Below, piece by piece: positions 15,183-23,230 of a stretch of DNA of 29,005 bases. This DNA comes from CAZYME01 sp964648115. GTDB taxonomy: Bacteria > Pseudomonadota > Gammaproteobacteria > Legionellales > Legionellaceae. Every line of letters begins with the position of its first letter. Within the stretch, counting starts at the first letter, position 1. Made by a program: the position numbers and the translations under genes. The notes under the pieces were generated by a model. It saw nothing but the letters and a program-made list of their open reading frames with translations, did no database searches and was not told where the DNA came from. The stretch lies in the NCBI GenBank assembly GCA_964648115.1, contig CAZYME010000031.1, positions 1 through 29,005 on the forward strand, read 5' to 3'.

Positions 15183-15211
15183 ATTTTAAAGAGTGTGCAT
15201 TGTTTTGTCAA
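15183..15211 (-). promoter_or_regulatory. Sigma-70 promoter of the transport-argG-argH operon
   Basis: On the minus strand: TTGACA (15206-15211), 17 bases, TAAAAT (15183-15188). The -35 is consensus and the -10 has one change. It drives the binding-protein gene leftward and abuts the -35 of the argR promoter. Confidence 0.7.
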
Positions 15212-15228
15212 GCAATAATGGATATAAT
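15200..15228 (+). promoter_or_regulatory. Promoter of argR
   Basis: TTGTTT (15200-15205), 17 bases, then a consensus TATAAT (15223-15228). The -35 is weak, as often seen for regulator genes. Transcription would start near 15235, at the edge of ARG box 2. Confidence 0.6.
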
Positions 15229-15236
15229 TCCTTTTT

Positions 15237-15254
15237 AGTGATTATGTATTCATT
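15237..15254 (+). promoter_or_regulatory. Candidate ARG box 2 (argR autoregulation)
   Basis: AGTGATTATGTATTCATT fits wnTGAATwwwwATTCAnw with two mismatches; the right half-site ATTCA is exact. It sits at the predicted transcription start of argR, before AGGAG (15257-15261), so bound ArgR would block its own gene. Confidence 0.6.
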
Positions 15255-15268
15255 TTAGGAGACGATAA

Positions 15269-15727
15269 TTGTCACATGACAACTTGTTGGATGGTCTTAT
15301 TTTGACGATCGTTCAGACACAAAACATTATTGAGCAGAGTGAGTTACAACAAAGCCTAAAAAATAGGGGTTATGATGTTCCGCAAGCGACCTTGTCGCGC
15401 CGATTAAAAAAATTGAATATTGCTAAAGTCGCAGGAATTTACAAAATTATTGACTACAACCAACCAGCCTTACCTTTGGTTGTAAATATTCAGATATCTG
15501 ATCACGGGTTAATTGTGCTGCAAACACATCCAGGCAATGCAAACAGCCTGGCCTATTTCATAGATAGAAAATACGTAACCTACAACCCACAGAATCCAAC
15601 GAACTCAGGTATCTTGGGTACGATCGCGGGGGACGATACTATTTTGATCATCATAAAAAATAAGCAAGATTTGGAAAAAATAATAGAGATGTTAAAAGAA
15701 GATTTTCCATATTTGGCTATTTCGTAA
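15269..15727 (+). CDS. argR: Arginine repressor ArgR
   Basis: A 152-residue hexameric DNA-binding regulator that uses arginine as co-repressor. The N-terminal winged helix includes ELQQSLKNRGYDVPQATLSRRLKKL (about 25-49), where the second helix reads the ARG box. The C-terminal oligomerisation/arginine-binding domain has the hallmark GTIAGDDTILII (117-128), whose paired aspartates contact arginine. Length is normal. The start is TTG at 15269, supported by AGGAG seven bases upstream; no in-frame ATG or GTG gives a full winged helix. Divergent from the transport-argGH operon, with overlapping control sites, so it very likely regulates both. Confidence 0.95.
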   Translation: MSHDNLLDGLILTIVQTQNIIEQSELQQSLKNRGYDVPQATLSRRLKKLNIAKVAGIYKIIDYNQPALPLVVNIQISDHGLIVLQTHPGNANSLAYFIDRKYVTYNPQNPTNSGILGTIAGDDTILIIIKNKQDLEKIIEMLKEDFPYLAIS

Positions 15728-15764
15728 ACTAGTATTAGCTCACTCCCACTGCCATAAAAAACCC

Positions 15765-15850
15765 TGTCGTTCCTACGAAGGCGGGAATCTAGTTCTACGG
15801 TGGCTCCTAGCCAGATTCAGGGATGGTTTCCCGCCTTCTTGGGAATGACA
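15765..15850. repeat. Palindromic repeat (GAAGGCGGGAATCT type)
   Basis: The outer 22-base arms pair with three mismatches: TGTCGTTCCTACGAAGGCGG on the left, with CCGCCTTCTTGGGAATGACA on the right. This is a familiar kind of dispersed intergenic hairpin in proteobacteria. It follows argR and may end its transcript. The surrounding gap to 15966 also holds the next repeat and nothing else. Confidence 0.8.
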
Positions 15851-15912
15851 ACATCGCTTAACTTAATGGTAATGAAGAGAGGGATGTGAGCTTGTGCGTA
15901 AACTATAAATTA

Positions 15913-15964
15913 ATGTAGCCCGTATGGAGCGAAGCGGAATGCGGGATCACCTTCGCTCCATACC
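15913..15964. repeat. Dispersed repeat (GTATGGAGCGAAGCGGAATG type), copy 1
   Basis: Starts ATGTAGCCCGTATGGAGCGA and continues to a GCGGGATCACC stretch, then an inverted piece CTTCGCTCCATACC, so the copy can fold on itself. Related copies lie at 20748-20850 and 23906-23943. It ends two bases before the stop of the YaiI-like gene, where it could serve as a 3' hairpin. Confidence 0.85.
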
Positions 15965-15966
15965 AG

Positions 15967-16416
15967 CTATGAGGATTTTTTAGCCAAAATTCTATCTAAA
16001 GCATTAGCAAATGCCGTTTTTTCCTTCACGCTGAATGAAGGTGGCCCTCCTATATTGACACCACTACCGCGAATATTTTCCATCATGTCACGCAAACCTA
16101 AGCGTTGTTTGATGTTATTCTCGGTGTAAATCTCTCCACGAGGATTAAGTGCTACACCCTTATTAGCAACAACATGAGCAGCAAGCGGGATATCCGCAGT
16201 AATAACCAGATCGTTAGCCGCCATATTTTGAACAATATAATCATCGGCCCGGTCAAATCCTTGGTCGACACGCACAGTTGAAATAAATTTTGACCCAGGC
16301 GTAGCTAAGTTAGCATTTGCGACCAAAATTAACAGGGTTTCAGTTCGTTTTGCCGCACGAAACAGAACATCTTTGATGGTATTGGGGCACGCATCAGCAT
16401 CAACCCATATTTTCAT
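15967..16416 (-). CDS. YaiI/YqxD family protein (DUF188)
   Basis: A 149-residue protein of the YaiI/YqxD family. The start MKIWVDADACPNTIKDVLFRAA is diagnostic, followed by VRVDQGFDRADDYIVQNMA and DLVITADIPLAAHVV. The acidic residues in these three motifs are arranged as in PIN-like nuclease folds, to which the family has been related. The C-terminal NIGGPPSFSVKEKTAFANALDRIL is also typical. Its biological role is unknown. It is monocistronic or downstream of the binding-protein gene at 16458 (gap 41 bases, same strand). A GGAG occurs before the start at longer than usual spacing. Confidence 0.92.
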   Translation of the reverse strand: MKIWVDADACPNTIKDVLFRAAKRTETLLILVANANLATPGSKFISTVRVDQGFDRADDYIVQNMAANDLVITADIPLAAHVVANKGVALNPRGEIYTENNIKQRLGLRDMMENIRGSGVNIGGPPSFSVKEKTAFANALDRILAKKSS

Positions 16417-16457
16417 TGTAAAAACTCACTCCGAATGAAGCGCAATCATCTCAAATT

Positions 16458-17189
16458 TTACAAAGCGCCACCACTAAAATAGGTAGAATAAATTCTTAAG
16501 TATGTGCCATCAGACTGCATGGCAAGTAATGCGGTATTAATTTCTGATATTAATTTCTCACTGCCCTTAGCAGACAAAATCCCATAACCATATCCATATG
16601 GTATACGTTTGCCAACTAATCGATATAAATTATCGCTATTAGCATACCAATAGTCAGCCGTTGCTTTATCTAACAGGAGTACGTCAACACTATCATTGTA
16701 CAAAGCAGCTAACATTTGTGTTTCAAAATCGTAAGGTATAACTGTAATTTTTGTACCAAATTGATTCGCGAGCATGGTTTGATATACGCTACCGTTTGCT
16801 ACGCCGAATCTTTTCCCAACGAGATCATCAGGTGTGAGGATATTGCTCTTAGCTTTTACGATGTACTGGCCAAAGCTTCGTAAATAGGGCAAGCTAAAAA
16901 TGTATTTTTCATCTCTACTGAGTGAGATAGTAATTGAGCCAATCGCTAAATCAGCCTCTCCATTTTTTACAGTATTAAATACCAGGCCATACGCTAATGT
17001 TTTGAATACGCATTTTGCTGATATACGTCGACATATTTCATAGATGATTTCCGCATCAAAACCAATAAATTCGCCGGCTCCGCTCGACATAATAAATGGT
17101 GGGTTGAATTCCGGTACCCCTACAGTTAGTTTCTGGGCATGCGAAAGAGTAAAGGTGAGGAACAAGACGAAACAAGCGGCTAGACGCAT
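16458..17189 (-). CDS. Periplasmic amino-acid-binding protein (family 3)
   Basis: A 243-residue solute-binding protein with a cleavable signal peptide (MRLAACFVLFLTFTLSHAQ) and no lipobox. The mature part starts KLTVGVPEFNPPFIM, then EFIGFDAEIIYEICRRI and ADLAIGSITISLSRDEKYIFSLPYL, the ArtJ/HisJ pattern. Two mature cysteines are close in the N-terminal lobe (EICRR and KCVFK). The frame continues ten codons upstream to 17219. The ATG at 17189 is preferred because AAGG precedes it at eight bases and the signal peptide then has a normal length. No permease or ATPase is adjacent, so it either shares the importer at 13094-15148 or works as a sensor or orphan binding protein. Confidence 0.88.
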   Translation of the reverse strand: MRLAACFVLFLTFTLSHAQKLTVGVPEFNPPFIMSSGAGEFIGFDAEIIYEICRRISAKCVFKTLAYGLVFNTVKNGEADLAIGSITISLSRDEKYIFSLPYLRSFGQYIVKAKSNILTPDDLVGKRFGVANGSVYQTMLANQFGTKITVIPYDFETQMLAALYNDSVDVLLLDKATADYWYANSDNLYRLVGKRIPYGYGYGILSAKGSEKLISEINTALLAMQSDGTYLRIYSTYFSGGAL

Positions 17190-17295
17190 AGCAAATACCT
17201 TGTTTTTATTTCTAAGCATATGCTAAGCATTTATTATTGCCAAGTCAGAGTTCGTGTTAAGCTGACATATATATAAATATATCTTGGAGTGAGAG

Positions 17296-17772
17296 ATGAA
17301 GTTTGCTGTATCGATGATGATGGTTTTTGCAGTTGCAAATACATATGCTGCCGAGATTTTTCCAACAGGGTGTACGCCGCTGGTAGTGCATGAGGAGCTG
17401 ATAAAATTGTCGGCCGATAAACCGGCTTTGGTGATGATACATAATCTTTCAACCATGGATCTTTGGATTACGCATCCCGTATCAGAGCCTAATGCCAGTG
17501 CCGGTTGGAGTAGCCGTTTACAAGCGGGGAATTGGTCAGCACTTGCTTTAGACAAAAAATCATTTGAACTGAGTTGTATTGAATCTAGACCAGGACACGA
17601 ACAACAAGTTCCTTGTGCCGGCTTGTTAGCAGCTTGCCAATGGCCAAATGTTACAATGCCAAAGAAAGGAAAGGACGCGGGCACATTTTGGGCGGGCGAG
17701 GATATGGCGCTATCTGCTTTGAAAGCACATGTAGGCGGTCGTGGCATCGTATTCGCAGCTCCTGCACAATAA
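17296..17772 (+). CDS. Small exported protein of unknown function
   Basis: A 158-residue protein with a signal peptide (MKFAVSMMMVFAVANTYA, cleavage near AAE). The mature part holds four cysteines (in GCTPL, LSCIES, VPCAG and AACQWP), suggesting two disulphides, and a conserved-looking core VMIHNLSTMDLWITHP. I do not recognise the family, but the signal peptide, GGAG seven bases before the ATG, and normal codon use make it a real gene. An opposite-strand frame of similar length (17223-17747) is its shadow. It precedes rnr by 44 bases on the same strand and could be co-transcribed, although the functions look unrelated. An AT-rich TATATATAAATATA tract upstream probably includes its -10. Confidence 0.8.
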   Translation: MKFAVSMMMVFAVANTYAAEIFPTGCTPLVVHEELIKLSADKPALVMIHNLSTMDLWITHPVSEPNASAGWSSRLQAGNWSALALDKKSFELSCIESRPGHEQQVPCAGLLAACQWPNVTMPKKGKDAGTFWAGEDMALSALKAHVGGRGIVFAAPAQ

Positions 17773-17816
17773 GTGATAGACTGCTAATAATTTTGTAAAG
17801 TAAGGTGAATTAAAGA

Positions 17817-20012
17817 GTGAGTAAAAAATCTAAAACTCCTTTGAAAACGAAGGATCCGTTTTATCAAAGAGAGAGTGAGAAATATGAGATCCCTATTCCA
17901 AGCCGAGAGCTAATCCTTCAGGTCTTGGAGGAATTTGGTCGTCCTATGTCACGCAATCAGTTAATTAGTCAACTTGAGGTGGACGAGGAGAACAGGCAAG
18001 AGGCACTGGGCTTTCGTTTGCGAGCAATGTTAAGAGACGGCCAGTTGATGCAAGATAGACGCGGGCGCTATTGCCTGCTGGAACGCATCAATTTACAACG
18101 TGGTACCGTCCAAGGTCACCCAGATGGGTTTGGCTTTTTTATTCCCGACGAAGACGGGGATGACATGGTCTTATCTGCTAAAGAAATGCGTGCTGTTATG
18201 CACGGTGACGTGGTTCTCGCCTATCAGACAGGCGTTGATCGCAGAGGGCGGCCAGAAGGAAAAATTCACGAGGTCATCGAACATGCAAATGCTAGCGTAG
18301 TAGGGCGATTTTTTTCTGAGCATGGCGTAAGTTTTGTTGTTCCTGACAGTAAACGTTTGACACAAGATATTTCTATTCCTCCAGAGTCGGTTTTAAGTGC
18401 AAAAAATGGTCAGATTGTGCTGGTTGAGCTAGTAGCTTACCCTAGTAAACGTACTCAGGCGGTTGGTAAAATTATTCATATCCTAGGTGAGCATATGGCA
18501 CCAGGAATGGAGATTGATGTGGCTATTCTAGCGCACGGTCTTCCTGCTAGCTGGCCCGATGACGTTTCCATGGCCGTTGCTAAGATTCCCCAACGCGTTG
18601 AAGAGGAGCAGTTATCGAAGCGGACGGATCTTCGCCATTTGCCGTTTGTTACTATCGATGGTGAAGACGCTAAAGATTTTGATGATGCCGTGTATTGTTA
18701 TCCAAAATCAAACGGCTATCAGCTTTATGTTGCCATTGCTGACGTGAGCCATTATGTGGCCGTAGGCTCTCCCCTAGATAAAGAAGGTGCAAGGCGTGGG
18801 AACTCGGTCTACTTTCCTGGGAGAGTTGTGCCGATGTTACCTGAGGCACTGTCCAATGGTATCTGCTCGTTGAACCCGCATGTTGATCGCCTCTGTATGG
18901 TTGTTGAAATGGCTATTGACGAAGAGGGTAAAATTACCCGTTCGCGTTTCTATCGTGGCGTTATCCATTCCAAAGCACGTCTAACTTATACACAAGTAAG
19001 TCAATGGTTAATTGATGGACGCACTGATGCCGAGCATGCAGAGCTACTGCCTATGCTGCAGTCTTTACACACCCTCTATGGCATCTTACATGAAACGCGC
19101 AAAGAACGCGGAGCTATGGATTTTGATACCACCGAAACACGGATTGAATTCGATGAAAATAGAAAAATTCAGTGTATTGTTCCAGTAATTCGTAATGATG
19201 CACATCGTTTAATTGAAGAATGTATGTTGGCTGCGAATGTAGCGACAGCACGGTTTTTAGAGCGTGCAAAAATTCCAACACTTTATCGCGTTCATGCAGC
19301 GCCCGAAGAAGATAAAATTATAGGGCTCCGAAAGTTTTTAGGTGAACTAGGCTTGCAGCTAAGTGGTGGTAAACAACCAAGTCCAAAAGACTTTCAACGC
19401 ACGTTAGCCTCTATTGGCGACCGGCCAGAAAAACACCTGATTGAAACGGTGATGTTGCGCTCATTAAAACAAGCCCAATACATTGAATCAAATGACGGTC
19501 ATTTTGGCTTGGCATATTCAGCCTACACTCATTTTACATCACCAATTCGACGCTACCCCGATTTATTAATTCACCGCGCTGTTGGCTTTTTGATTGATAA
19601 TCAGCCAGTTGAAGAGTTTACTTACACTGAAGACGATATGAACCGACTAGGTAAGCACTGCTCTGCTACCGAGCGGCGTGCAGATGAAGCTACTCGGGAA
19701 GTGGTTGCCTGGCTAAAATGTGAATACATGCAAGATAAACTTGGGCAAGTGTTTCGCGGCAGAATTTCAGCCGTCACAGGCTTTGGTATTTTTGTTGAAC
19801 TTGATGATGTGTATGTAGAGGGTTTGGTTCATGTAACATCGCTTAAGAATGATTATTATGCTTTTGATGCAGTTAAGCACCGCTTGGTGGGTGAGCGCGG
19901 AGGGCATGTGTATCGCTTAGGGGATAAAATGACGGTGTTAGTAGCACGTGTTGATTTGGATGAGCGAAAGATTGATTTTGAGCCTGCAGATGATGAGGGT
20001 AGCGATGACTGA
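17817..20012 (+). CDS. rnr: Ribonuclease R
   Basis: A 731-residue 3'-to-5' exoribonuclease that degrades structured RNA and takes part in rRNA and mRNA turnover. Order: N-terminal winged helix (about 27-90), cold-shock-like domains (about 92-230; GTVQGHPDGFGFFIPDE), RNB catalytic domain from about 270, and S1 domain at about 640-722 (GQVFRGRISAVTGFGIFVELDDVYVEGLVH). The active site motif is TIDGEDAKDFDDAV (279-292) with Asp281, 287, 289 and 290 as Mg ligands. The protein ends EPADDEGSDD and lacks the long lysine-rich tail of the 813-residue E. coli enzyme, a region linked there to ribosome/tmRNA association. The start is GTG, with AAGG upstream. The end overlaps rlmB by eight bases, a pairing also known in other gammaproteobacteria. 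Confidence 0.96.
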   Translation: MSKKSKTPLKTKDPFYQRESEKYEIPIPSRELILQVLEEFGRPMSRNQLISQLEVDEENRQEALGFRLRAMLRDGQLMQDRRGRYCLLERINLQRGTVQGHPDGFGFFIPDEDGDDMVLSAKEMRAVMHGDVVLAYQTGVDRRGRPEGKIHEVIEHANASVVGRFFSEHGVSFVVPDSKRLTQDISIPPESVLSAKNGQIVLVELVAYPSKRTQAVGKIIHILGEHMAPGMEIDVAILAHGLPASWPDDVSMAVAKIPQRVEEEQLSKRTDLRHLPFVTIDGEDAKDFDDAVYCYPKSNGYQLYVAIADVSHYVAVGSPLDKEGARRGNSVYFPGRVVPMLPEALSNGICSLNPHVDRLCMVVEMAIDEEGKITRSRFYRGVIHSKARLTYTQVSQWLIDGRTDAEHAELLPMLQSLHTLYGILHETRKERGAMDFDTTETRIEFDENRKIQCIVPVIRNDAHRLIEECMLAANVATARFLERAKIPTLYRVHAAPEEDKIIGLRKFLGELGLQLSGGKQPSPKDFQRTLASIGDRPEKHLIETVMLRSLKQAQYIESNDGHFGLAYSAYTHFTSPIRRYPDLLIHRAVGFLIDNQPVEEFTYTEDDMNRLGKHCSATERRADEATREVVAWLKCEYMQDKLGQVFRGRISAVTGFGIFVELDDVYVEGLVHVTSLKNDYYAFDAVKHRLVGERGGHVYRLGDKMTVLVARVDLDERKIDFEPADDEGSDD

Positions 20013-20742
20013 GCAGTATGTTTACGGAGTCCATGCGGTTACGTCATTGCTCGCTAATCGTCACCGACCGATTAAAGTGGTTTACATAAGCCAAGATCGT
20101 ATTGATACGCGCATGCAAGATATATTACAGCTGGCACAGCAGAATAATATCCCTGTCGAGCGCCTTTCTGCTCAAAAAATGAATCAACGTTTTGCTGATG
20201 CTGTTCATCAAGGGGTAGTGGCTAGTGCTGGCAAATTACCCGAATATGTTGAGGCCGACCTTGAGCGCTTATTAGCGTCAAGCAAACAACCCTGCCTTAT
20301 TCTTATTCTCGATGGTGTTACAGATCCGCATAATCTAGGGGCCTGTTTACGCAGTGCAGATGCTGCGGGGGTAGATTTTGTTATCATCCCAAAAGATAAA
20401 AATGCAAGCATAACGCCCGTAGTGAGTAAGGTTGCATGTGGAGCAGCAGAATCCGTGCCTTTAGTGCGAGTAACCAATTTAGCGCGAGCAATGGAAAATA
20501 TTAAGCAACAAGGCGTTTGGATATACGGCGCAGCCGGTGAGGCAACTGCATCAGTTTATAACCTTGATTGTAAAGCATCGATAGCATTGGTGATGGGCGC
20601 GGAAGATAAAGGCATGCGTCATTTAACCAGACAGCAATGCGACGGGCTTTTCTCCCTGCCAATGCTGGGAACGGTAACCAGCTTAAACGTGTCAGTGGCT
20701 ACAGGAATCTGTCTATACGAAGTACTGCGTCAACGCTCTTAA
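20005..20742 (+). CDS. rlmB: 23S rRNA (guanosine-2'-O-)-methyltransferase RlmB
   Basis: A 245-residue SPOUT methyltransferase that methylates the 2'-OH of G2251 in 23S rRNA. The N-terminal substrate-binding domain begins YVYGVHAVTSLLANRH. The SPOUT knot motifs are clear: DPHNLGACLRSADAAG, LVMGAEDKGMR and TSLNVSVATGICLYE. The frame runs 19 codons further upstream inside rnr, but ATG 20005 gives the usual length and N-terminus and overlaps rnr by eight bases, indicating translational coupling. A repeat hairpin just after the stop could end the transcript. Confidence 0.96.
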   Translation: MTEQYVYGVHAVTSLLANRHRPIKVVYISQDRIDTRMQDILQLAQQNNIPVERLSAQKMNQRFADAVHQGVVASAGKLPEYVEADLERLLASSKQPCLILILDGVTDPHNLGACLRSADAAGVDFVIIPKDKNASITPVVSKVACGAAESVPLVRVTNLARAMENIKQQGVWIYGAAGEATASVYNLDCKASIALVMGAEDKGMRHLTRQQCDGLFSLPMLGTVTSLNVSVATGICLYEVLRQRS

Positions 20743-20747
20743 AAAAA

Positions 20748-20850
20748 TGTAGCGGGAACTGCCCATCCCGCTTCGCTCCATACGGGCCACGATGGTGTTT
20801 TATCCAAAAAATGTAGCCCGTATGGAGCGAAGCGGAATGCGGGAACACCC
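20748..20850. repeat. Inverted pair of the GTATGGAGCGAAGCGG repeat
   Basis: Two copies of the dispersed repeat in opposite orientation. GCTTCGCTCCATACGGGC (20770-20787) pairs perfectly with GCCCGTATGGAGCGAAGC (20816-20833), giving an 18-bp stem with a 28-nt loop. A partial third motif (TGTAGCGGGA) precedes it. It fills the gap between the convergent rlmB and argD genes and is a plausible two-way transcription stop without T-runs. Confidence 0.88.
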
Positions 20851-20854
20851 GCTA

Positions 20855-22024
20855 TTATTTCCCAACAAACTGATTAACCGTTTTAACCAATCTTTCCACC
20901 AAAATATCAATTTCTTTTTCACTAATGATCAAGGGCGGCAAAAGCCTAATAACCGACTCCGCCGTGACATTTAAAAGAAGCTGATTTTCTAACCCAATCA
21001 GTTTTATATCCATAGCAGGCCTGTCTAATTCAATACCCAGCATATAGCCTTTCCCACGAATGCTTTTTACATTCGGATGTTCGCTGAGTTCGTGCATCAG
21101 CTTCTCTTTAAGGACAACGCTATACTTAGCTACCTTTTCACATAATTTATCACGCTCAATGACGTCCAAAACCGTTAGCGCTGTAGCACAGGCCAAAGGG
21201 TTCCCACCGAACGTCGAACCATGATTGCCTGGTTTAAATAGATTGCAAGCGAGCTTACGCATTAAGCAAACACCAATCGGCATGCCATTGCCGAGACTTT
21301 TGGCAGTTGTCACTATATCTGGCTGTATCCCGACATCCATGTAGGCAAATAGTTTCCCCGTACGCCCGTTACCAGTTTGAACTTCATCAAGAATGAGCAG
21401 CCATTCATGCTGTTCGCAAAGCGTGGCTAAGGCTCTTAAATAGGTTGGATCTGCAACTAAAATCCCTCCCTCACCTTGAATGGGTTCCAACATAATAGCT
21501 ACAACATCTTCACGGTTAGCCGCAATCGTACGAATAGCTTCAATATTGTTAAACGGAGCACGAATGAAACCGGGTACGAGGGGTTCAAAGCCCGCTTGTA
21601 CTTTGCGACTACCAGATGCGGTAAGTGTTGCCATGGTGCGGCCATGGAATGCCCCCTCCATAACAATGACAGACGGCGTTTCGATGCCCTTTTTATGCCC
21701 ATAAAGACGAGAAAGCTTGATTGCTGCTTCGTTAGCTTCCCCTCCAGAATTTCCGAAAAATACCTGCTCCATCCCCGTTAAAGCCGTTAACCTATCTGCA
21801 AGCAGCTCTTGCTCTTTAATATGAAAGCCATTGGAGGTGTGTAGCAATTTGGCGGCTTGCTGTTGTATTGTTCGTGTTACATCTGGGTGTGCGTGCCCTA
21901 GACCACACACAGCTATACCACTGAAGCTATCGAGATATGCTTTCCCTTTGTCATCATACAACCAAACGCCTTCGCCATGGGTGAAGGATATGGGTAAGGG
22001 ATTGTAGGTTGTAATGAGGGCCAT
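20855..22024 (-). CDS. argD: Acetylornithine/ornithine-type aminotransferase
   Basis: A 389-residue class III PLP aminotransferase. The PLP lysine is Lys242 in TTAKSLGNGMPIG; the cofactor-binding acid lies in LILDEVQTGNGRTG (211-224) and the phosphate-binding loop in GNSGGEANEAAIKL (91-104). These and the start YNPLPISFTHGEGVWLYD fit ArgD, which interconverts N-acetylornithine and its semialdehyde and often accepts succinyldiaminopimelate for lysine synthesis. Two ATGs are six bases apart; 22024 is chosen because AAGGA lies six bases before it, while the first ATG abuts the AAGGA. It follows sodB by nine bases on the same strand, an odd operon partner. No ARG box was seen upstream of sodB, so it may escape the ArgR control found at 15149-15254. 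Confidence 0.92.
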   Translation of the reverse strand: MALITTYNPLPISFTHGEGVWLYDDKGKAYLDSFSGIAVCGLGHAHPDVTRTIQQQAAKLLHTSNGFHIKEQELLADRLTALTGMEQVFFGNSGGEANEAAIKLSRLYGHKKGIETPSVIVMEGAFHGRTMATLTASGSRKVQAGFEPLVPGFIRAPFNNIEAIRTIAANREDVVAIMLEPIQGEGGILVADPTYLRALATLCEQHEWLLILDEVQTGNGRTGKLFAYMDVGIQPDIVTTAKSLGNGMPIGVCLMRKLACNLFKPGNHGSTFGGNPLACATALTVLDVIERDKLCEKVAKYSVVLKEKLMHELSEHPNVKSIRGKGYMLGIELDRPAMDIKLIGLENQLLLNVTAESVIRLLPPLIISEKEIDILVERLVKTVNQFVGK

Positions 22025-22033
22025 GGACATTCC

Positions 22034-22612
22034 TTATCTTAGATTACTGGCAACAAATTCCCAGTTTACCAATTCCCAAAAGGCGCTCATATAGTTTGGG
22101 CGAGAATTACGGTAATCGATGTAATAAGCATGTTCCCAGACATCGCATGTCATTAGCGCTTTTAAATCACTGGTCATGGGTAGCCCGGCATTACTTGTGC
22201 TGATAATTTTTAAATGATCACTTTTATCTTCTACTAGCCAGGCCCAGCCGGAACCAAACGTTGATATAGCAGCTTGGGTAAATTGCTCTTTGAATGCATC
22301 AAAAGAACCAAATGATTTAACTATAGCATCCGCTAGTTTTCCAGTTGGTTCGCCGCCACCGTTAGGGCTTAGGCAATTCCAATAAAATGTATGATTCCAA
22401 ACTTGAGCTGCATTATTGAACATGCCGCCAGATGATTTTTTAATCACATCTTCTAAAGACATCGTTGCAAATTCAGTATCGGCAACTAATTTATTCAAGT
22501 TTGTGACATAAGTACTATGGTGTTTACCATAATGGTATTCTAATGTTTCTTTAGAAATATGGGGTGCTAAAGCATCCATTGCGTAAGGTAATGGGGGTAG
22601 TGTAAAGGACAT
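22034..22612 (-). CDS. sodB: Iron superoxide dismutase
   Basis: A 192-residue cytoplasmic superoxide dismutase. All four metal ligands are present at the classic places: His27, His74 (in NNAAQVWNHTFYWN), Asp157 and His161 (in DVWEHAYYIDYRN). The glutamine in NNAAQVWN and the GGM...FN context are those of the iron-type rather than the manganese-type enzyme. A strong AGGAG precedes the start. First gene of a pair with argD. The divergent gene to the right is grxD, followed by a peroxiredoxin, so three oxidative-stress functions cluster around 22034-23836. Confidence 0.97.
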   Translation of the reverse strand: MSFTLPPLPYAMDALAPHISKETLEYHYGKHHSTYVTNLNKLVADTEFATMSLEDVIKKSSGGMFNNAAQVWNHTFYWNCLSPNGGGEPTGKLADAIVKSFGSFDAFKEQFTQAAISTFGSGWAWLVEDKSDHLKIISTSNAGLPMTSDLKALMTCDVWEHAYYIDYRNSRPNYMSAFWELVNWEFVASNLR

Positions 22613-22833
22613 AAAAATCTCCTGGGAGCGGTTGTGTTATAGGAACTCTTTAAATTTGTAGGCTTAGTGTAACAGGATAAAAAACAGTTTCAATGCTATA
22701 CCAAGGCTAGTTTTTCAGAGAGCCATCTGGTCTTGCAAAGAACAAATTGTATATAAATAATGGGCATAACAGTTGCCATATGCCGTGATTTTCGGGATAA
22801 TTAAGGTTTACTGCTGATTAAAAAGGTGCACAC

Positions 22834-23151
22834 GTGGACACTATCGATAAGATTAAAAAACAAATTGCTGAAAATGCTATACTTTTATACATGAAAGGCA
22901 GCCCAAAAATGCCGCAATGTGGGTTTTCTGCACGTGCAATACAATGTATCGATGCCTGTGGTGTGGATTTTGCCTACGTAGACATTCTCGCCAACCCAGA
23001 TATCCGCCAAACATTGCCGCAATATGCTGACTGGCCAACTTTCCCCCAATTATATGTCAAAGGGGAGTTGATTGGCGGCTCCGATATTATTGCTGAAATG
23101 TATGAGCAAGGCGAATTAGAACTTTTACTGCGAGAAGCCGCGGCTGCATAG
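22834..23151 (+). CDS. grxD: Monothiol glutaredoxin Grx4/GrxD
   Basis: A 105-residue monothiol glutaredoxin with the defining CGFS active site (Cys29 in MPQCGFSARA), LLYMKGSPK for glutathione, WPTFPQLYVKGELIGGSDI (the T-F-P cis-proline loop) and the GG-S-D motif. Proteins of this type hold a glutathione-ligated [2Fe-2S] cluster in a homodimer or with BolA and pass it to iron-sulfur apoproteins. The start is GTG with AAGG upstream. Divergent from sodB. The gap 22613-22833 holds both promoters; TTGCAA-17-AATAAT near 22733-22761 is a possible one for grxD but is weak. Confidence 0.96.
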   Translation: MDTIDKIKKQIAENAILLYMKGSPKMPQCGFSARAIQCIDACGVDFAYVDILANPDIRQTLPQYADWPTFPQLYVKGELIGGSDIIAEMYEQGELELLLREAAAA

Positions 23152-23230
23152 ATTTGTTGCGAAGCCCAACGATCGATGTATGATACACCGCTGCTATTCG
23201 ATTTCACAAAGCCAAATTTTGGAGATAAAT

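Noticed and set aside
16458..17189. Second ARG-regulated gene at the orphan binding protein
   Set aside because: No ARG-box-like sequence was found upstream of 17189.
17223..17747. 174-codon leftward reading frame overlapping the small exported protein gene
   Set aside because: It lacks a ribosome site and family features, while the rightward frame has a signal peptide and a good GGAG, so this is an antisense shadow.
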